From: Alnus glutinosa
Lineage: Eukaryota > Streptophyta > Magnoliopsida > Fagales > Betulaceae
Length of the DNA stretch: 64,000 nucleotides
Reading direction: 5' to 3'
Assembly: GCF_958979055.1 (NCBI RefSeq)
Contig: NC_084886.1
Span: forward strand, 40,485,654-40,549,653
This document shows, piece after piece, positions 1 to 13,450 of the stretch. Numbering within the stretch: position 1 is the stretch's first letter; every line of letters begins with the position of its first letter. Below the pieces are notes generated by a model that saw nothing but the letters and a program-made list of their open reading frames with translations, was not told the origin of the DNA and did not search any database. Both the position numbers and the translations under genes were made by a program.

Positions 1-611
1 TTAAATAATTAAGGTTTATGGTTTTGTCATTTATGCCCATTAGGATATCACCATGCATGCCATCAGTTGGTCATCTAAAGCCCAGACCGTACATTCGGTC
101 ACGCGCCAAGCACCCTCTGGCGCCGACACCTCTCACCCGCATATTCATTATTCCCCCTCTGATCTGCAAGCAGGTGGGCTTAAATTAATTTTTTTTTTAA
201 AGTGTGCTTTTTTAATGAATTTTAATTTTATGGATAATTAGTATTATGACGTGAAATAGTGTGATATTCTTGGATTTAGGATCACTTTGAGAGGGTTATA
301 GATTTTTTAATTATATAGGAAACGTCTCGGCTGATTTTGGAGGTAATTTTTTAATCATTACTCAAAAGTCAAAAGTCAGCTAATAATACAAATCACTTCA
401 CAGAATTTCTTCAAAATTTGAAACACTTTTTAGTTTATCAAATGAAATGTAATAAGCGGTCTTGTTTTCGAAAAATTGCTTGTAGACTTGTTATAAGGTC
501 TATAGTCCTACGGCAAAAGGAGACTTTTAGTAGAAAGACTGTTTAATGCAGAATAAGAGATGTATTATATCATTGGGATTTAAGTAATTTTTTGAAACAA
601 GTCATTTAATC
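1..611. other. No gene seen
   Basis: AT-rich sequence; the only open frame (53-241) shows no family resemblance and ends in a T-rich stretch. Confidence 0.5.
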
Positions 612-1020
612 TTATAACTGAAAAGAAGAGTACGGATGATCCAAAAAATCAGGATCTAAGACAACTAATTCCTTAAGAACAATATCGAAAATACTACGAA
701 GAATGTCTTCTAACCAAATTAAATCAATGACATTGGTGACTGCATCCCTTGCAAGAGTGTGAGCCGTTGTGTTTGCTATCCTCCGTACATGGACAATAGA
801 AGATGATCTAAAAGTGCCCAGCTCTTGTTGAATTCCTTCAATGAAGTGGCCCGAACTATGCATAGGAAAAGTATGCAAATTGACTTCTTTAACAATCTGT
901 AACGCATCACCTTCTAAGATAATAATAATTAAAAAAAAAAAAAACCCATCTCTTTGCTGAAAATAAGTGCATGGAAAGCTGCAATTGCCTCCGCCCCTTT
1001 TGGATCCACCACTAACTATT
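612..1020 (-). pseudogene. Degenerate RNase H-like domain (3' end of a non-LTR retrotransposon)
   Basis: The minus-strand translation reads GAEAIAAFHA, ILEGDALQIV, GIQQELGTFRSSSIVHVRR and ANTTAHTLARDAV, the usual strings of the plant LINE RNase H-like (RVT_3) domain. The frame is broken by a poly-T/AT insertion near 930. Residue order, especially the VRR..N..AH motif, supports the family. It is a dead fragment with no upstream reverse transcriptase in view. Confidence 0.75.
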
Positions 1021-1899
1021 GAAAAAAACTACAGGCTCCCAGAAAAAAGCCATAGCAGGACTTTAGTAATTTAGTAGTTCTATTTCATCAATTATCTTGT
1101 ATTCATATATTTTATTTAATCTCTAATTCTAGCATGTATCCAACGAGGAAGTTCATTAATAAGAATATATGAGAAAATTATTATTATTAAGTTCTTGTAA
1201 TTATCTTGGAATGCGTCAAGGTTTTTTTGAACTACCTTAAATTTATCTGTTACATGCTTGAAAAATTAAGCTCATAATATGATTCATTTTGTTATTGAAT
1301 TTTTTAATAAATTATCACTTATCTCAAAACTTCTAATCTATATGAGAACGGATGCCTATTGTTCAACACAGTTGGTGGCAAAAAGTGGGGTTTAGAGAAA
1401 TTAAAATATATATTTTTGCACCAATTTCATAATATATATATATAAGGAGGGGGGAGCACATTTTGAAAGAAACGGTGACCAGAAAAATTATTAAATTTAT
1501 TGCTATATATGTTGCCTAACTATCTAGCCTAAGATATTTATCATTTTAATGCCATTAACCCTCTAGAGAAATATATATTTATTGTTGATCATTAAGTCAA
1601 AAACCCTTAAAACCACAAGCATTTTGAACTTGTCGTAAATCATGACGTTTCTAAACCCTCGTCGCCGTATATGGTCAACGACACCTAACAAACCCAATGT
1701 CTTCAGTTGTTAGCTACTTCCCTGAATTCCGAATATTAAATCATAATAATAGTTTCATGAGTTGTTTCTCCATATGCTGAGTCAAAACCCTATCTAGATT
1801 AAATAAAAGTCAAACTAGCTCTTTGTTCTTAAACAAAAAAAAGAGCTAATTAAGTGATTGGAGAGTGAGACAAGAGTTTTTTTTTTTTTTAATAGGTAA

Positions 1900-3130
1900 T
1901 TGAACTTAAAAGAACTACAAATTAAAGCCAAAGCTAAGCTTTAGGCTTAAAGAAAAGAAACTTACAACAAATTAGGGCTGGACAACTCAATAATAAACAC
2001 TAAAGAAAACAATTACGCGGAGACAATGCATCAAATGAATGGCGCATGCCTATTGATTATTGGCACGGATGCGAAGAACTCATATCACCAATAAAAGTGG
2101 TTAAAGATGTGTACAAACTAGATGAACCAAACACCTATTTAGTAACAATTACAAGGGATACTGAAAAGATACATAAAACAAAAAACCTAAAAATAAACAT
2201 AAGCAAAACAAAATTAAGGAACAACATATGGGTTGCTGGTGGGGCGACGATCGCTTGCCAGCGTGTGAAGACCACGCCCCAGCGATGGTTGCCAGAGTCA
2301 CCACGAGAGTCCAATGGCAGCTGTGGAAAGTGGAGAAAGCCGTCACGCACAGCGTCATGTGGTCCACGTGTCAGCGCGTGTGGGACACGCACCCGCGAGT
2401 AATATCTACTTGCAGGCGTGTGTGAGACACGCTCCGGCGCGTGGTGGCTGGATGGGGAAGCGGCTGGTAGCAAAGCAGAGCAAAGGAAGCCCAGATCACT
2501 GTGGAGTGGGGCGTGTGGTGGCTGTGAAGCTTCATGAAGTTGACATATCTGATTTTGAAAAAAAAAAAATCAAATTTAAAAACTTTAAGAAGGGGACGAA
2601 TCTAAGGCTGAGGGCGGCATCTGGAGGCTGCAATCAGACCATCCGCGGTGGAGGAGAAGCCAGAGAAAATGTTGAACCAAGATAAATCACCAGGGATGAT
2701 AGATAGGACCTCCGAGGAGGCTAGTTGAGCCTCAGAAGATGCGAGAAAGGGAGGGAGAAGGAGGAGGAACTACCTTCTCCTCAGCAACCAAGGGTAACAG
2801 AGGAGGTGTCTTCAGAGGAGAAAGAACATAGCGTTTTGAAGTAGAGCCTTAAAAAGAGTTTTTTCCAATTTTGATCCGGATAAAAGAGAGAATAGGAGAA
2901 CAATTGGAATACTTCCAAACATAAAGTAGAAAGCGGCCAACTTAACTAAACAATGTACTCTAAAATTTGCAGTATTAAGAGATTTTCAAAGCCTTCCCAC
3001 TCTCATAAGAAAACAGATGAAAATGAATGTTAGAAAAATTCCAATATGTAAGAGAATATCCTTCAATAATAAGAAAATTGCACCCACGAGAAGCCAACAC
3101 TGCATTGAGTGAAAGAAGATCTTAAATACA
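1900..3130. mobile_element. Uncharacterised, partly GC-rich retroelement-like segment
   Basis: 2230-2530 is far more GC-rich than its surroundings and carries repeated motifs around GTGTGGGACACGC and GTGTGAGACACGC. Overlapping open frames occur on both strands but none resembles a known protein. The end near 2930-3030 (GCGGCCAACTTAACTAAACA, then TTTCAAAGCCTTCC) resembles the end of the LINE RNase H remnant at about 25283-25345. Best guess: remnants of a retroelement. Confidence 0.35.
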
Positions 3131-3514
3131 ATTTATAGTTCTGAATTTCGAATACTTTAAATTTATATACATGATCCCAACAGTTGGATTCTTGAAGTCC
3201 ATAGATTTCAAATATTCTATGTATTCCAAAGCTTTTGAGAAGAAATCCAAATTAAGATTGCCAAACGCAACCTTTGGCTATTTATTGAACAAGACTTTTT
3301 TTTCAATCATTTATATATATGTCTACGCAAATGGAAACGGACTGAGGACTAACTTTTATTTTACAATTAGAAAACCGAAAAATTCCAAATCCGACTTTGT
3401 TCTTTCTTCTTCTGTTATTATCTTACAATTATGTCCACTTTTGGACGTTTTGGGATTTTCTGTTCTTAGAAGTTTTATCGGAAAAAGTGTTCTGGACAAG
3501 AAATCGAATGATTG

Positions 3515-6417
3515 TTAAGTTTTGATCTCTTCTAGATTTGTTTGGATTGAAATGGAATGCTGGATATCTCCTATTTGAAGTTTATGTTCACCCGTTGGAA
3601 TTCTTCGAATTCCAAATTCGTCGACGACGCTGAGGTGCCTGCACACATGAATGCCGATCTCGACACGTTGCTCAGACCCAGCTGCTAAATGAAGTTTCTT
3701 AAAGTCTACTAATTGCTTGATCGTGGAGGACTTCCGGGACGACTTCCCGGACGGCGGCGTTGAGAATACAAGAAGCGTGTGAGCCCCATCCACAGTTCCC
3801 GTATTTTTCACATCAACGTGAAGAGCTAGTGATTGTGTTCCGCAGTTAGTGTACCTGGCTAGCACATCCGTCGAGTTTGTCAAGCCACGGAGGCTTGTGA
3901 CGAGTAATGAAACCTCTTTCAAACCTTGGGCTAATTTGTGGGAGAATTTTGTGTAGCTCAGCCCGTGACCAAAAGGGAACACTACAGGGCCCTTGTAGAA
4001 CCGGTATGTTCGACCAGGGTAGCCTCCTGATGGGTTTGCCCGCATGCCCATGTTTGTCATCGGCACCTTCGCTAGGTACTCCTGCGGGTACCATGTCATA
4101 GGCAGTTTTCCTCCTAGTCAATACAACAAACACAACGAGAGCGTTAGCCATTTTGTCAATTAAGCCTAATTTAGTGCAGTAGTATAGGTTACCTGGATTG
4201 GTTGTACCAAACAAAACATCGGCAATGGCAGCTCCGCCAGCCTGACCAGGATAGCCAGCCCAGAGTATGGCACTGATGCGCGGATCATTCTTAGCGAAAG
4301 ACACGTCAACAGGCCCGCCGCTCATCAGCACCAACACCGTAGGGCCTTTTGAGGCCTTCGCCACCCTTGAAACAAGCTCTTGTTGGTGTCCTGGTAAGAG
4401 TAGCCCTACCCTGTCTCTGGATTCTGCCTCAATGGATTGGTCAAGTCCCATTACCAAAATAGTAGCATCAGCTTGCCGGGCTGCAGCCTCCGCGGCTCCA
4501 AAATTCCGGTTGTCATTGCAGGCAACGCCGGAGCACCCATCTTGGCGAATGATCCTAGCATATCTCCCTATGCCTTGTAGCGGGGTTGTGTAACCACATG
4601 GAACACCAGCATAATTTCCTATCATCGTATCGGTGACAGCAGAATTGGGCCCAATGACGGCTACAGTCCGGTGACGCCTGGTGGAAAGCGGCAACGACGA
4701 CCCTTGATTTTTAAGCAGAACGATACCCTGTCGGGCGGCCTCAAGGGCTAGCTCTTGGTGGGCTGGGGTGCACACGTCCCCTCGGCCGAGGTCACCAAAT
4801 GGGTGAGCTGATGGCTCGCCGTCAAACATTCCGAGCCTCATCTGGACCGTAATTGTGTTTGCTAAGGCATTGTTAACGTCAACCTCACTCAGCAGGCCTT
4901 TCGTCACTGCCTGCTCTGTGTGCACTGCCAAGAAAGGCCCACAGTCCAAATCCAAGCCTGCAACATTACACGCAGCCGTTTTAACACCCAATTATCGATA
5001 ATGCGTAAGTTAAGCCCGGATTAGAGCATATCAAGCAATGTTAGGCATTTTAGCTAACAAAGAAGCATTATTTTCTATTTTACTTACTTTTTTTTTTTTT
5101 TAATTCAAATTCTAATAGATTTTATATTCCATTCTATATTTTATGTTATTTTTCTTTATCTTTTTTTTTTTTTTATGGTTTTCTTAAACCACCAACAGAA
5201 AAGAGAGAGAAATGACTATAACAAAAAAGAGAGAAAAGAGAGATAAATGATTAAAAAAAAAGAATACGTAAGCTATAGTGCTGGCTTCAAAGGAGCTAAT
5301 ATAAAAAGCAAAGATAAATATGTGTTTTAGATAAAAAGAGGACAAACTATTGGAAGTAATTTTTGTCTCATATTAGTTAAATATACACACTATAAAGGTT
5401 TTAGAGCATGGAGGTGCTCTTAGAGTTAGTTCTTCTAAATCTTTGAAAATAACTTTTTGAGTACTTAATTAGATCTTTTATAATAAATTATTTAATAAAG
5501 AATGGGTGGGATCGGTGCAATGCAGTTGCTCATTGCATGTGCAATTGACATATTCTTGAGATAAGGTACTCAGACCCTATTATGTTCAAGCGGGTGTCTG
5601 GACAGCTCAGCCAACCACTTGCTTGAGCTGTCTAAGCATCTGCCGAGCAGGTGAAGCTCGAGTATCCTTTAGGTGAGGCTATCCATTGTACAGGATTTAG
5701 AAGAAAATCAAAAATGATTTTAAGAATTTTACCCTAAACTTTTCAAAATAATTTAGATGATCTCCATGAGTTAAGTTCATGGTTTCTTTTTATCACTGAC
5801 CTGCTTTGATTGTTTCTGCAGCAGCTTCTTCTGGCGAGGCCGTGTAATGTTGGTTGCTATATAGAACTTCTACAGAATCACAGTCCGAGACAATATAGCT
5901 GTTTGGGCCCATATATAAAAAGAAAAAAAAAAAAAAAAAAAGTTGGTTATCAGTTAATGATTCCAAAAATCAGGAGCCATCCATCCATGTAATGAACCCA
6001 CAAATTGAGATAATCAAAATCAACGAGGGTAATATCCACTGTAATGGCCCCCTACATGAAGCTGGTAGGACTCACCCATTTAGGCCCCATTTTCCACGGA
6101 CTGTTTTCTTAAGGAGATCAGAATCAGCACAAGTGGGCTTTCCATTGACCTGATTGTATGAGCACATTACACTGGCAACTTTCCCTTCTACCACACAGGC
6201 CCTGAATGGCACATCATAAGTGTCCTTCAAGTCCTGCTTGCTCACCTACACAAAACAAAATAAGCTTTTATATATTAACTAAATAATTCAAACAATTCTA
6301 TTACAACAAATTCCTTCTATTTACTTTATTAATTTCATATATGTCCTTCAAATACATGTGAATCACATACTTTAAAGATAAAAGTCAGTTTAATATAATT
6401 TCCTTCAACTTAATTAG

Positions 6418-6449
<32 letters not shown>

Positions 6450-7901
6450 TTTTCCATTCTATTAAGGCTAATTCCAATTAGAATCAATCAAGCATAAAAT
6501 AAACTTATTTCAAAAGAATAATTCGATTAGAATCAATCACACATAAAATAAACTTATTTTAAAAGAATAATTCCAATTAGAACCATAAGTCAAAATATAC
6601 TAATTTCAAAGGCTACTATGCATTTAATTTATCCTTATCAGGTAGCCCTAATTATTTATAATTAGACGTGATGCCACTTTTTCACTAAAGAAAACGACTT
6701 CCTCTTTTAGGTCCACAGCTTATTATAATTGGATGGTCCTAGTTTTTTTTTTTTTTTTTTTTTTTTATTTATTTATTATTATTATTAATTTCCACTTGAC
6801 AATTAATCTATGGTTTGAATTCTATATGTTCCGTGCAAGCAAATGCATGCATATATAATTAAAGTCATTTCAATTACTTACAGAGTAATTAATGGAGGCG
6901 CCTAATTTAGCTTATATTTCTTCTCTAGCTCTCACTAAATTAAAGTAATTTTATAGCAACATAAGTTACCAAAAGAGAGCATGACATTGTTGACAACGTG
7001 CTACCACATCATAATGTTTATATTAGCATGAATAACATGATTAGTCTTGTAACTCTTATAATTTTTTAATATGTGTTAACAAGGTGTTGTAAAAAAATCA
7101 TAGAGTACTAGTTATAGATATTATTTTCACGATTGAGGGTTAAGAGATAGAGCTTGAAAATTGGTTACCTTGGCATTGAAATGGAACCGGTCGACCCCAT
7201 TCCAATTATCAAGATCGTAGGCTGTGTAATGTTTGCAACATGCAGCAACCTTAAGCCGATTTCCATTTGCATTACCTTGGAGTCCGCTAACATATCTAGC
7301 AGCATATTTTCCAGCTAAAACTGGGTCTTCACCAGGAGTCTCTTGCCCCCTTCCCCATCGAGGGTCTCGGAATATGTTCACGTTTGGGCTCCAATATGTC
7401 AAACCAGCTATTCCTGCATTGTACATTGCTCTTGCTTCATCTGACACCACCTGCACGCTAACTATTTTGAGTTCGTCTGGCAAATCTTTTTGATGATATT
7501 TTCACTTTTTGGTTGTAATGTGATATAAATGTGAAAATAATTTTGAGTATTTTTTTTGTTAATATATTTTAAAAAAAAAAAAAGAAAAAAAGCAAAAAAT
7601 TACTCTAAAAAAATGTAACCAAATTATTGTGCTGTACAATTGAGCTTTTAGGATGAGCTCCTAGCATAGTCGAGTCTATAGCTAGCGAGCTAGCTAGGAT
7701 GCCATCACTCTCAATAATTCTTACAACTTTTTTTTTTTTTTATTTTTTTTATTTTTTATATAAGTATAATTCTTACAACTTCAATTCCCAATAAACGACC
7801 ACTATTAAATTTCTTTATTTCCCATATTGACTTGTTAGACCCTGCTAGTCGCATATATAGAATCAATAATTCTTTATGGGGATCGACATAAAAAAAATTA
7901 A

Positions 7902-7948
<47 letters not shown>

Positions 7949-8164
7949 GATAATGATAATGATAATGGAGCTTTTTACCATAATGGATGAGAAACTAATA
8001 CTACATATATATAAAACTTTAGGATGAACTGCCGCCCACCAAATGCAAAAGGGTGGAAACATTGAATTTGGCATGAAACCGTTTCACCCCAAAGAGATTC
8101 CATGCAACTTCAACGTTTTTTTAATAAATCTTTTGACCCTTTTATTTCTTTTTTCACACATGCG

Positions 8165-8222
<58 letters not shown>

Positions 8223-8544
8223 ATAAAATTAAGATTCATTAATTAATATCAACTTCGTGAAGTGGTGAAAAATTGTATAAAAAAGTGGCAATAAATTATT
8301 ATTCGTTAGTTTATTATTCTCATTACTATTTTCAATTATTAATTATCGCCTTGATGGTTGGATTTGTATGAGTAAAGACAAACTGGCCGGATATAAATAA
8401 AACTAATTGAAGATTGATTTAAGGTTTAATTTTAAACTTAAATTCAGATTAGAAAAAATGAATCATGAGTTTTTATCGTCTGTCAAAAAATGGAATCAAT
8501 TTTAATTTGTTGTTTTGCCACAAACGTACGTCCCCGGCCATATA

Positions 8545-8592
<48 letters not shown>

Positions 8593-9710
8593 GCAGTACT
8601 ACTTTTTGAATATTGATAATTAATTGATATTTGATACCCATTCATCCCTGAGCTCCACTTGGCAGCTGGGACCCATAACTTTCCCTAAACTTGTTTATAC
8701 ACGACACAATCTCTGCTGATCGAAATCATTTTCAGTCCCACCCTGATATCGATCGATCGCTTAATTTCTAAGCTAATTAATTTCTATATACCTACTGATG
8801 GGTGAACTTGACTCATTCATCTCCACAATTCTTTTCAGCAATTTCATTCATAAATTATTGTCGTTTATTGATTAGATACCTTTTTTTTTTTTTAAAAAAA
8901 AAAAAAAGTATAATTAAAACTACAATCAACTTTCTATCCCATAGAAAAAAAAAGAAAAAGAATAAAAATCATTTTGAGTTTAATTAAAATACCTCTCAAT
9001 ATATATGATATAATTAAGAAATTAAGGATTAAATTCTTGACTTGACTAATTACTATAAATAATAGTATATGATGATTATAAAGTTAGAGTAGACATGCAT
9101 GCATTCGAAAAGCAACAACATACATGCAACTGCCATTACATTAAACAGTGTTCATATATATATATATATATATAATAATGACATCAAAGACTTAGCATGA
9201 AAAACAACAACATGCAACGACAATTGCATGAACATGACCCGTGACCGTGTTGTACGTTGAATTTGTTGTTAATTAATGGCAAAATGGATCATTAGGAAAT
9301 TTCAGATCAAATCATGATAACGTTGTTGAAGCCAGAGACGTACACTGTACAATTGCCATGTTTTTTAGGACAAAAAACCAAGCAGGTTTCGTTCAAATCC
9401 CTTTTTACATGCTTCTCTTTATTTTTTCAGACGTAGACATGCAAATATTGCATGTACTTTTTCATGGGCGGAGCCGGCTTTTAGGCTTTGGGGTCAAATT
9501 AAAAAAAAAATAATTTAGAAGGGTCAAAACTACAAATTTTTTAAAGAATAGGAATAAAAATTATATTTTTTCTTTTTTCTTTTTTAGATTTTTTTTTTTT
9601 TTTTTGGGGGGAGCCCTTTGGCTTGGGCCCCCCAAGCCATAGTGTGGCTCCGCCCCTGTCCTTTTCTCATTTATTATTTCAAGAAAGAAAAATATATTAA
9701 TCTTTGGGAC

Positions 9711-9747
<37 letters not shown>

Positions 9748-10379
9748 CTGCAGGGATTACAGTATTTGTGACCAGTAACAATAACCTGTCCCTAACAGTC
9801 TGAAGAAGTGCCCTTTTCACGGGTCCAACTAACCCAATCTAGAATTAAGATTACTTTTTGTGGTCCTTCGCCAAAATAGAGTTTTTTTTTTTTTTTTCAA
9901 AAAAAATAAAAAAATGAAAATCAATGGAGAGTAAACTAATAATATATAAACATGGAAAAAGGAAAAGTCCTTACCCGTCCGATCTCCTCCCAAAGAGACT
10001 CGTTGAAGGAAGCAGCGGTGGTGATGACTTGGGGAAAGCTAGTGGCACCAGGGAAGGAAGCACCGAATTTAACCCCGGGGCCAACATTGGAGACCCCGTG
10101 AAGTGCCTCAGACCACCACTCGTAGCCCTGAATGCCGAGCCTAGGCACAGCAGCGGCATTGTTCACCAGCAGCCTAATCTTCTCCTGCAATGTCAGCCGT
10201 CCGATCAAGTCACTGACTCTCACATGTATAGGCACCGACGTCGCACAAAACTTCAGGCTCCTCGTCAGCCCGCTCTTAGGGTCGCATGCGAATGGCGAGT
10301 GAGCCTCAACCACACAAAATGAAACACATAAAAGGGTGACGACGAGAGAAAGAAAGTTCAGCTTCTCTCCGTAACCCAT
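3515..10379 (-). CDS. BXL: Beta-D-xylosidase / alpha-L-arabinofuranosidase (GH3, BXL1/2-type)
   Basis: Six exons (minus): 10379-9975, 7450-7169, 6245-6076, 5898-5801, 4957-4193, 4113-3515. All junctions are GT-AG and in phase, giving 772 residues, normal for plant BXL. Seen: a hydrophobic signal peptide of about 26 residues, then the family start FACDP with GLTRSLKFC; the GH3 N-terminal barrel with [36 protein letters not shown] and [11 protein letters not shown]; the nucleophile motif GYIVSDCDS (Asp about residue 291); then the GH3 C-terminal domain ([18 protein letters not shown]) and a fibronectin III-like tail from [10 protein letters not shown]. Family knowledge: secreted wall enzyme that trims xylose and arabinose from xylan and arabinan; BXL1 is needed for seed-coat mucilage pectin maturation. 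The start is the ATG directly before the signal peptide. No damage seen. The exact substrate cannot be read from the sequence. Confidence 0.95.
7903..7966. repeat. (AAT)n-(GATAAT)n microsatellite
   Basis: AAT units followed by eight or so GATAAT units, in BXL intron 1. Confidence 0.9.
8170..8219. repeat. (TA)n microsatellite, BXL intron 1
   Basis: About 50 bases of alternating TA. Related TA tracts in the same intron are at 8545-8589, 9153-9173 and 9713-9746. Length is likely variable between individuals. Confidence 0.9.
9466..9657. mobile_element. MITE-like element with GGGCGGAGCC termini, in intron 1 of BXL
   Basis: Left end TGGGCGGAGCC and right end GGCTCCGCCCC are inverted; inner sequences GGCTTTGGGG and CCCCCCAAGCC also pair partly. 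The centre is AT-rich. Similar end-like sequences occur at 22836-22875 and 46557-47575. No coding potential. Confidence 0.55.
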
Positions 10380-10442
10380 TATTTGATATATGGGAATAGA
10401 GAGGGTGCTTGGTTTGGGATTTTGGGCAAGCTGTTATAGGTG

Positions 10443-10452
10443 TATATATATA
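10443..10452 (-). promoter_or_regulatory. Probable TATA box of the BXL gene
   Basis: An alternating TA stretch lies 64-73 bases upstream of the BXL start codon, the usual distance for a plant TATA box with a short 5' UTR. TA-rich DNA is common in this window, so position is the main support. Confidence 0.5.
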
Positions 10453-12129
10453 GAGGAAGCTAGCAATCCATCGATCATTGATTGGGGTTCCACGTCGATA
10501 TATCATATATGGATGGATGAGTTATGAGTGACTCAGTGAGTGAGTATAACACGCTTGCTTGCTAGACAGTAAACAAATAAATTACCCATAACGCAATGGC
10601 GAAAGTAAGAAAAAGCTGGGATTAATTAGCCATAAAGTTCACGGACGAGGGAATCTCTTTCTCGCATGTAAAGAACATGGTCGATCCTCAATTATCACGT
10701 TAGACGCACTAAATACATATTCATGAAAAGCTAGCTAGCTCTCCTTTCTTTAATTTCTTTTTTTTCTTTTTTTCTTTTTATAAAAAAAAAAAAAACAATA
10801 TAATATAATTAATACTAGATATCTAGAATCAAAATATCTTAGTGATATTAAAGGTTAAATTAGCTTAATATAGCAGCGGGGTGGTTAAGGAAAAAGATAA
10901 GAAAAACGAGAAATGTTAGCTGGTCTCTCGGGTTGAGATGGACGGACGTTGTATCGCCCGAATTATGGTTGAAATATTCCACTCTTGAATGAATACAGCG
11001 AAAAACAGTAGGACAAAAAAAATGTTAGTTACATAATTGGTCCCAAGGAAAGCATTTTCATGGAAAATAAGTCAATTTTTTTGACTGTTTCTGAAACCTC
11101 TTTATCAAAGGTGCAGTCTTGTCTATCCTACAAGCAACTCAGAATTTGGTCCGCCTCGTGATATAATTGACTGACTACACGTCCGCAAAAGATAAGTATC
11201 TCGTGACTTTGTGTGTACAGGCTAGGTTTCCCAACAGGCCAGGATGCATCTGTTGGTATGCTTTATTTCTGTCTTGTGAGCTGCCGTTGGTGCTTATAGA
11301 TAGGCTTATACGTACCTATATATGATTCGGATTCCATACAGTTGGTAGAAATGAAATATAATTCTATATATAATATGATCTGAAGCACAAGTATAGAATT
11401 ATTCGTTTATTTGGGACCCATGATCGATCCATCCATCCAAATTATTCTTTTTCTGATCACAACGGGTCAAATAAAGAACAATTAATTGATCCATTATTTC
11501 CCTTCCACGCACGCCAAAAGAAAATTTGATTTCCAGTGTGGAAGCTTAGTTAAATGAATAAAATGCATGTAATTATACCTACCAAGTATGAAAAAACTCG
11601 ATCGCAAGAGTGTGTTTCACATGACTCTTCCATTTAGCCGAATATTATATATATATATATTATATAGACATGCATGCATCTGGAATTAAGACTGGAACAA
11701 TTTTCAAAACGTGACTCATTTATCAAATTATATAATTCCTTTTAGTCAATATGATTTTTGATTATGTGACGCATGTTCGTACTTGCTATTATATTCTTTC
11801 TCGCGGCCGGTTTGAATTCTGGACAGCCTCCCTTTATAGGGGAGGATATCGGAGAGATAGCACTCGGATCATACATATCGGATTTGGATTAATTAGGTAT
11901 AGTTTTTTAAAATTTTCAGATTTAATTTCATGAATTTTTTTTATGAGAAAGAGAGAGCGATTAAAATTAAATCCGTATATACGGTAAAAAAAACTATAAA
12001 AGATGGGTTATAGTTTGGATACAACACTTAAGCCAAATCCGATTACCATAGTTAATGATTAATTAATTTAAGAATAAACTATAGTCATATAAGTTAGATT
12101 GAAAGGAATAGAAAAAAAATAAAAAAGTT

Positions 12130-12365
12130 AGATTGAAAGATTTTAATTCACTACTTATCTTAAAAATTTGAAGTTAAATAAGTTCAAGCTGATAATTAAT
12201 ATTCCAACACTCCCCTCACGTGTGAGCTTAATCTCCACCTCAATAAGTGATGAGTCTTAATTAACAAATGGAATATTAATCAAATTGAAATGGTGGATGA
12301 ATTACAGATACAAGTTTCAAATTTAGAATATTTATTCTGATACCACGTTAAATAACTACTTATTT
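12130..12365 (-). repeat. PBS-containing dispersed repeat (LTR or tRNA-related), antisense
   Basis: Contains CAACACTCCCCTCACGTGTG and TCTGATACCACGTTAAATAA; on the minus strand the latter reads as TGGTATCAGA, the Met-tRNA primer-binding type motif common next to plant LTRs and in related short repeats. A relative lies in intron 9 of the CG-1/CBP60 gene. No coding sequence. Confidence 0.5.
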
Positions 12366-13423
12366 GAAAATGTTAAGTTAAAAAAATCTAATCCCATGAT
12401 GAATTTAATATATAATTTAATTAATATTATAAGAAAAGATAGATATTTTTTTTTTGGGTGAAAAGTATCATTCCAATCTAGACTCTGTTAAACTAATTAA
12501 AGGCAAAAAGTTTTATTGTTGTTTTTGCAATTGTTGAGGAGCTGGCCAAAAAAAGAAATGACGAAATTGCATTCGACACCACCACCGGTCGGGGAAATTG
12601 GGGATGAAACTAGCTAGAATTAATGATAAATGATTCGTTTACAACTCTTCTCGTAAAACAGGTTTATTTATTTTTTTTTGTTTCAAATTAACTTTTGTAT
12701 CTATTTTTTATATGTAAATCATAAATATTTAATGGTTGATTTTCATTTATTTTTTTTAAAAAAAAAGTTATTGAAGTTGTACAAAAGTTGTAAACGCATC
12801 ATTCATATATATATCTTAGCTAGCTAAAAATTCAATTTTAGGGGGGCTGGCTGGACTGTTAAAAAAATAAATAAATAAAAATTAGGGGCCAAAATAAGAA
12901 GAAGAATAGACCTAAATTATTATTATTTTTTTAACAAATTTAAAGATTAAAAAACTTTTTTTTTTTTTTTTTTAATTTTTTTTTAGAAGTGGGGACCCCC
13001 ACCTACCCACCCTCCTCAGTTCCGTCCGTGCCGCTAGCTCTGTATGTGTATAAAAATATGGATTTTCAATTAGTTACTTGTGAATACACTCATAGCTTAC
13101 CAGACTTCATTGTGCTTTATTTGGAGATTTGTCCAAAATATAATTAACCGATATCCCTCATGAAAAAAATAAAATAAAATAAAATAAAAAGAAAGGAAGA
13201 GAGAGAGAGAGAAGCCATATAAATACATGGGACTGATAAGGATGTATCATTAGTTATTTTTAATATTCGCTAATTTATGACGCAGACAAGCATTAATATG
13301 ACAAATGAAAAAGGGATAACAAATAAAACAGGGACCACTTTTAGTTTTAGGCGTTTGCATCGATCATCCTCGCTAACTTTCAAAATCTCCGATTTATGTA
13401 TATATATATATAGTCTATCTCTC

Positions 13424-13450
13424 TGTCCGTCCGTCCGTCCGTCCGTCCGA
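13424..13450. repeat. (CCGT)n microsatellite
   Basis: Tetranucleotide CCGT repeated about six times, GC-richer than its AT-rich surroundings. Confidence 0.9.

Noticed and set aside
53..241. 62-codon open frame at the window start
   Set aside because: No recognisable domain, and it ends in a T-rich stretch; no support from neighbours.
2046..2685. Several overlapping open frames on both strands in the GC-rich patch
   Set aside because: No resemblance to known proteins; overlapping frames on both strands are expected where GC content removes stop codons.
3171..3518. 115-codon plus-strand frame overlapping the end of BXL
   Set aside because: Low-complexity AT-rich sequence downstream of an intact gene; likely chance.
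3907..4593. Plus-strand frames inside BXL exons 5 and 6
   Set aside because: Antisense shadows of strongly conserved GH3 coding sequence.
8170..9746. Frames with IYIYIY runs
   Set aside because: Translation of TA microsatellites.
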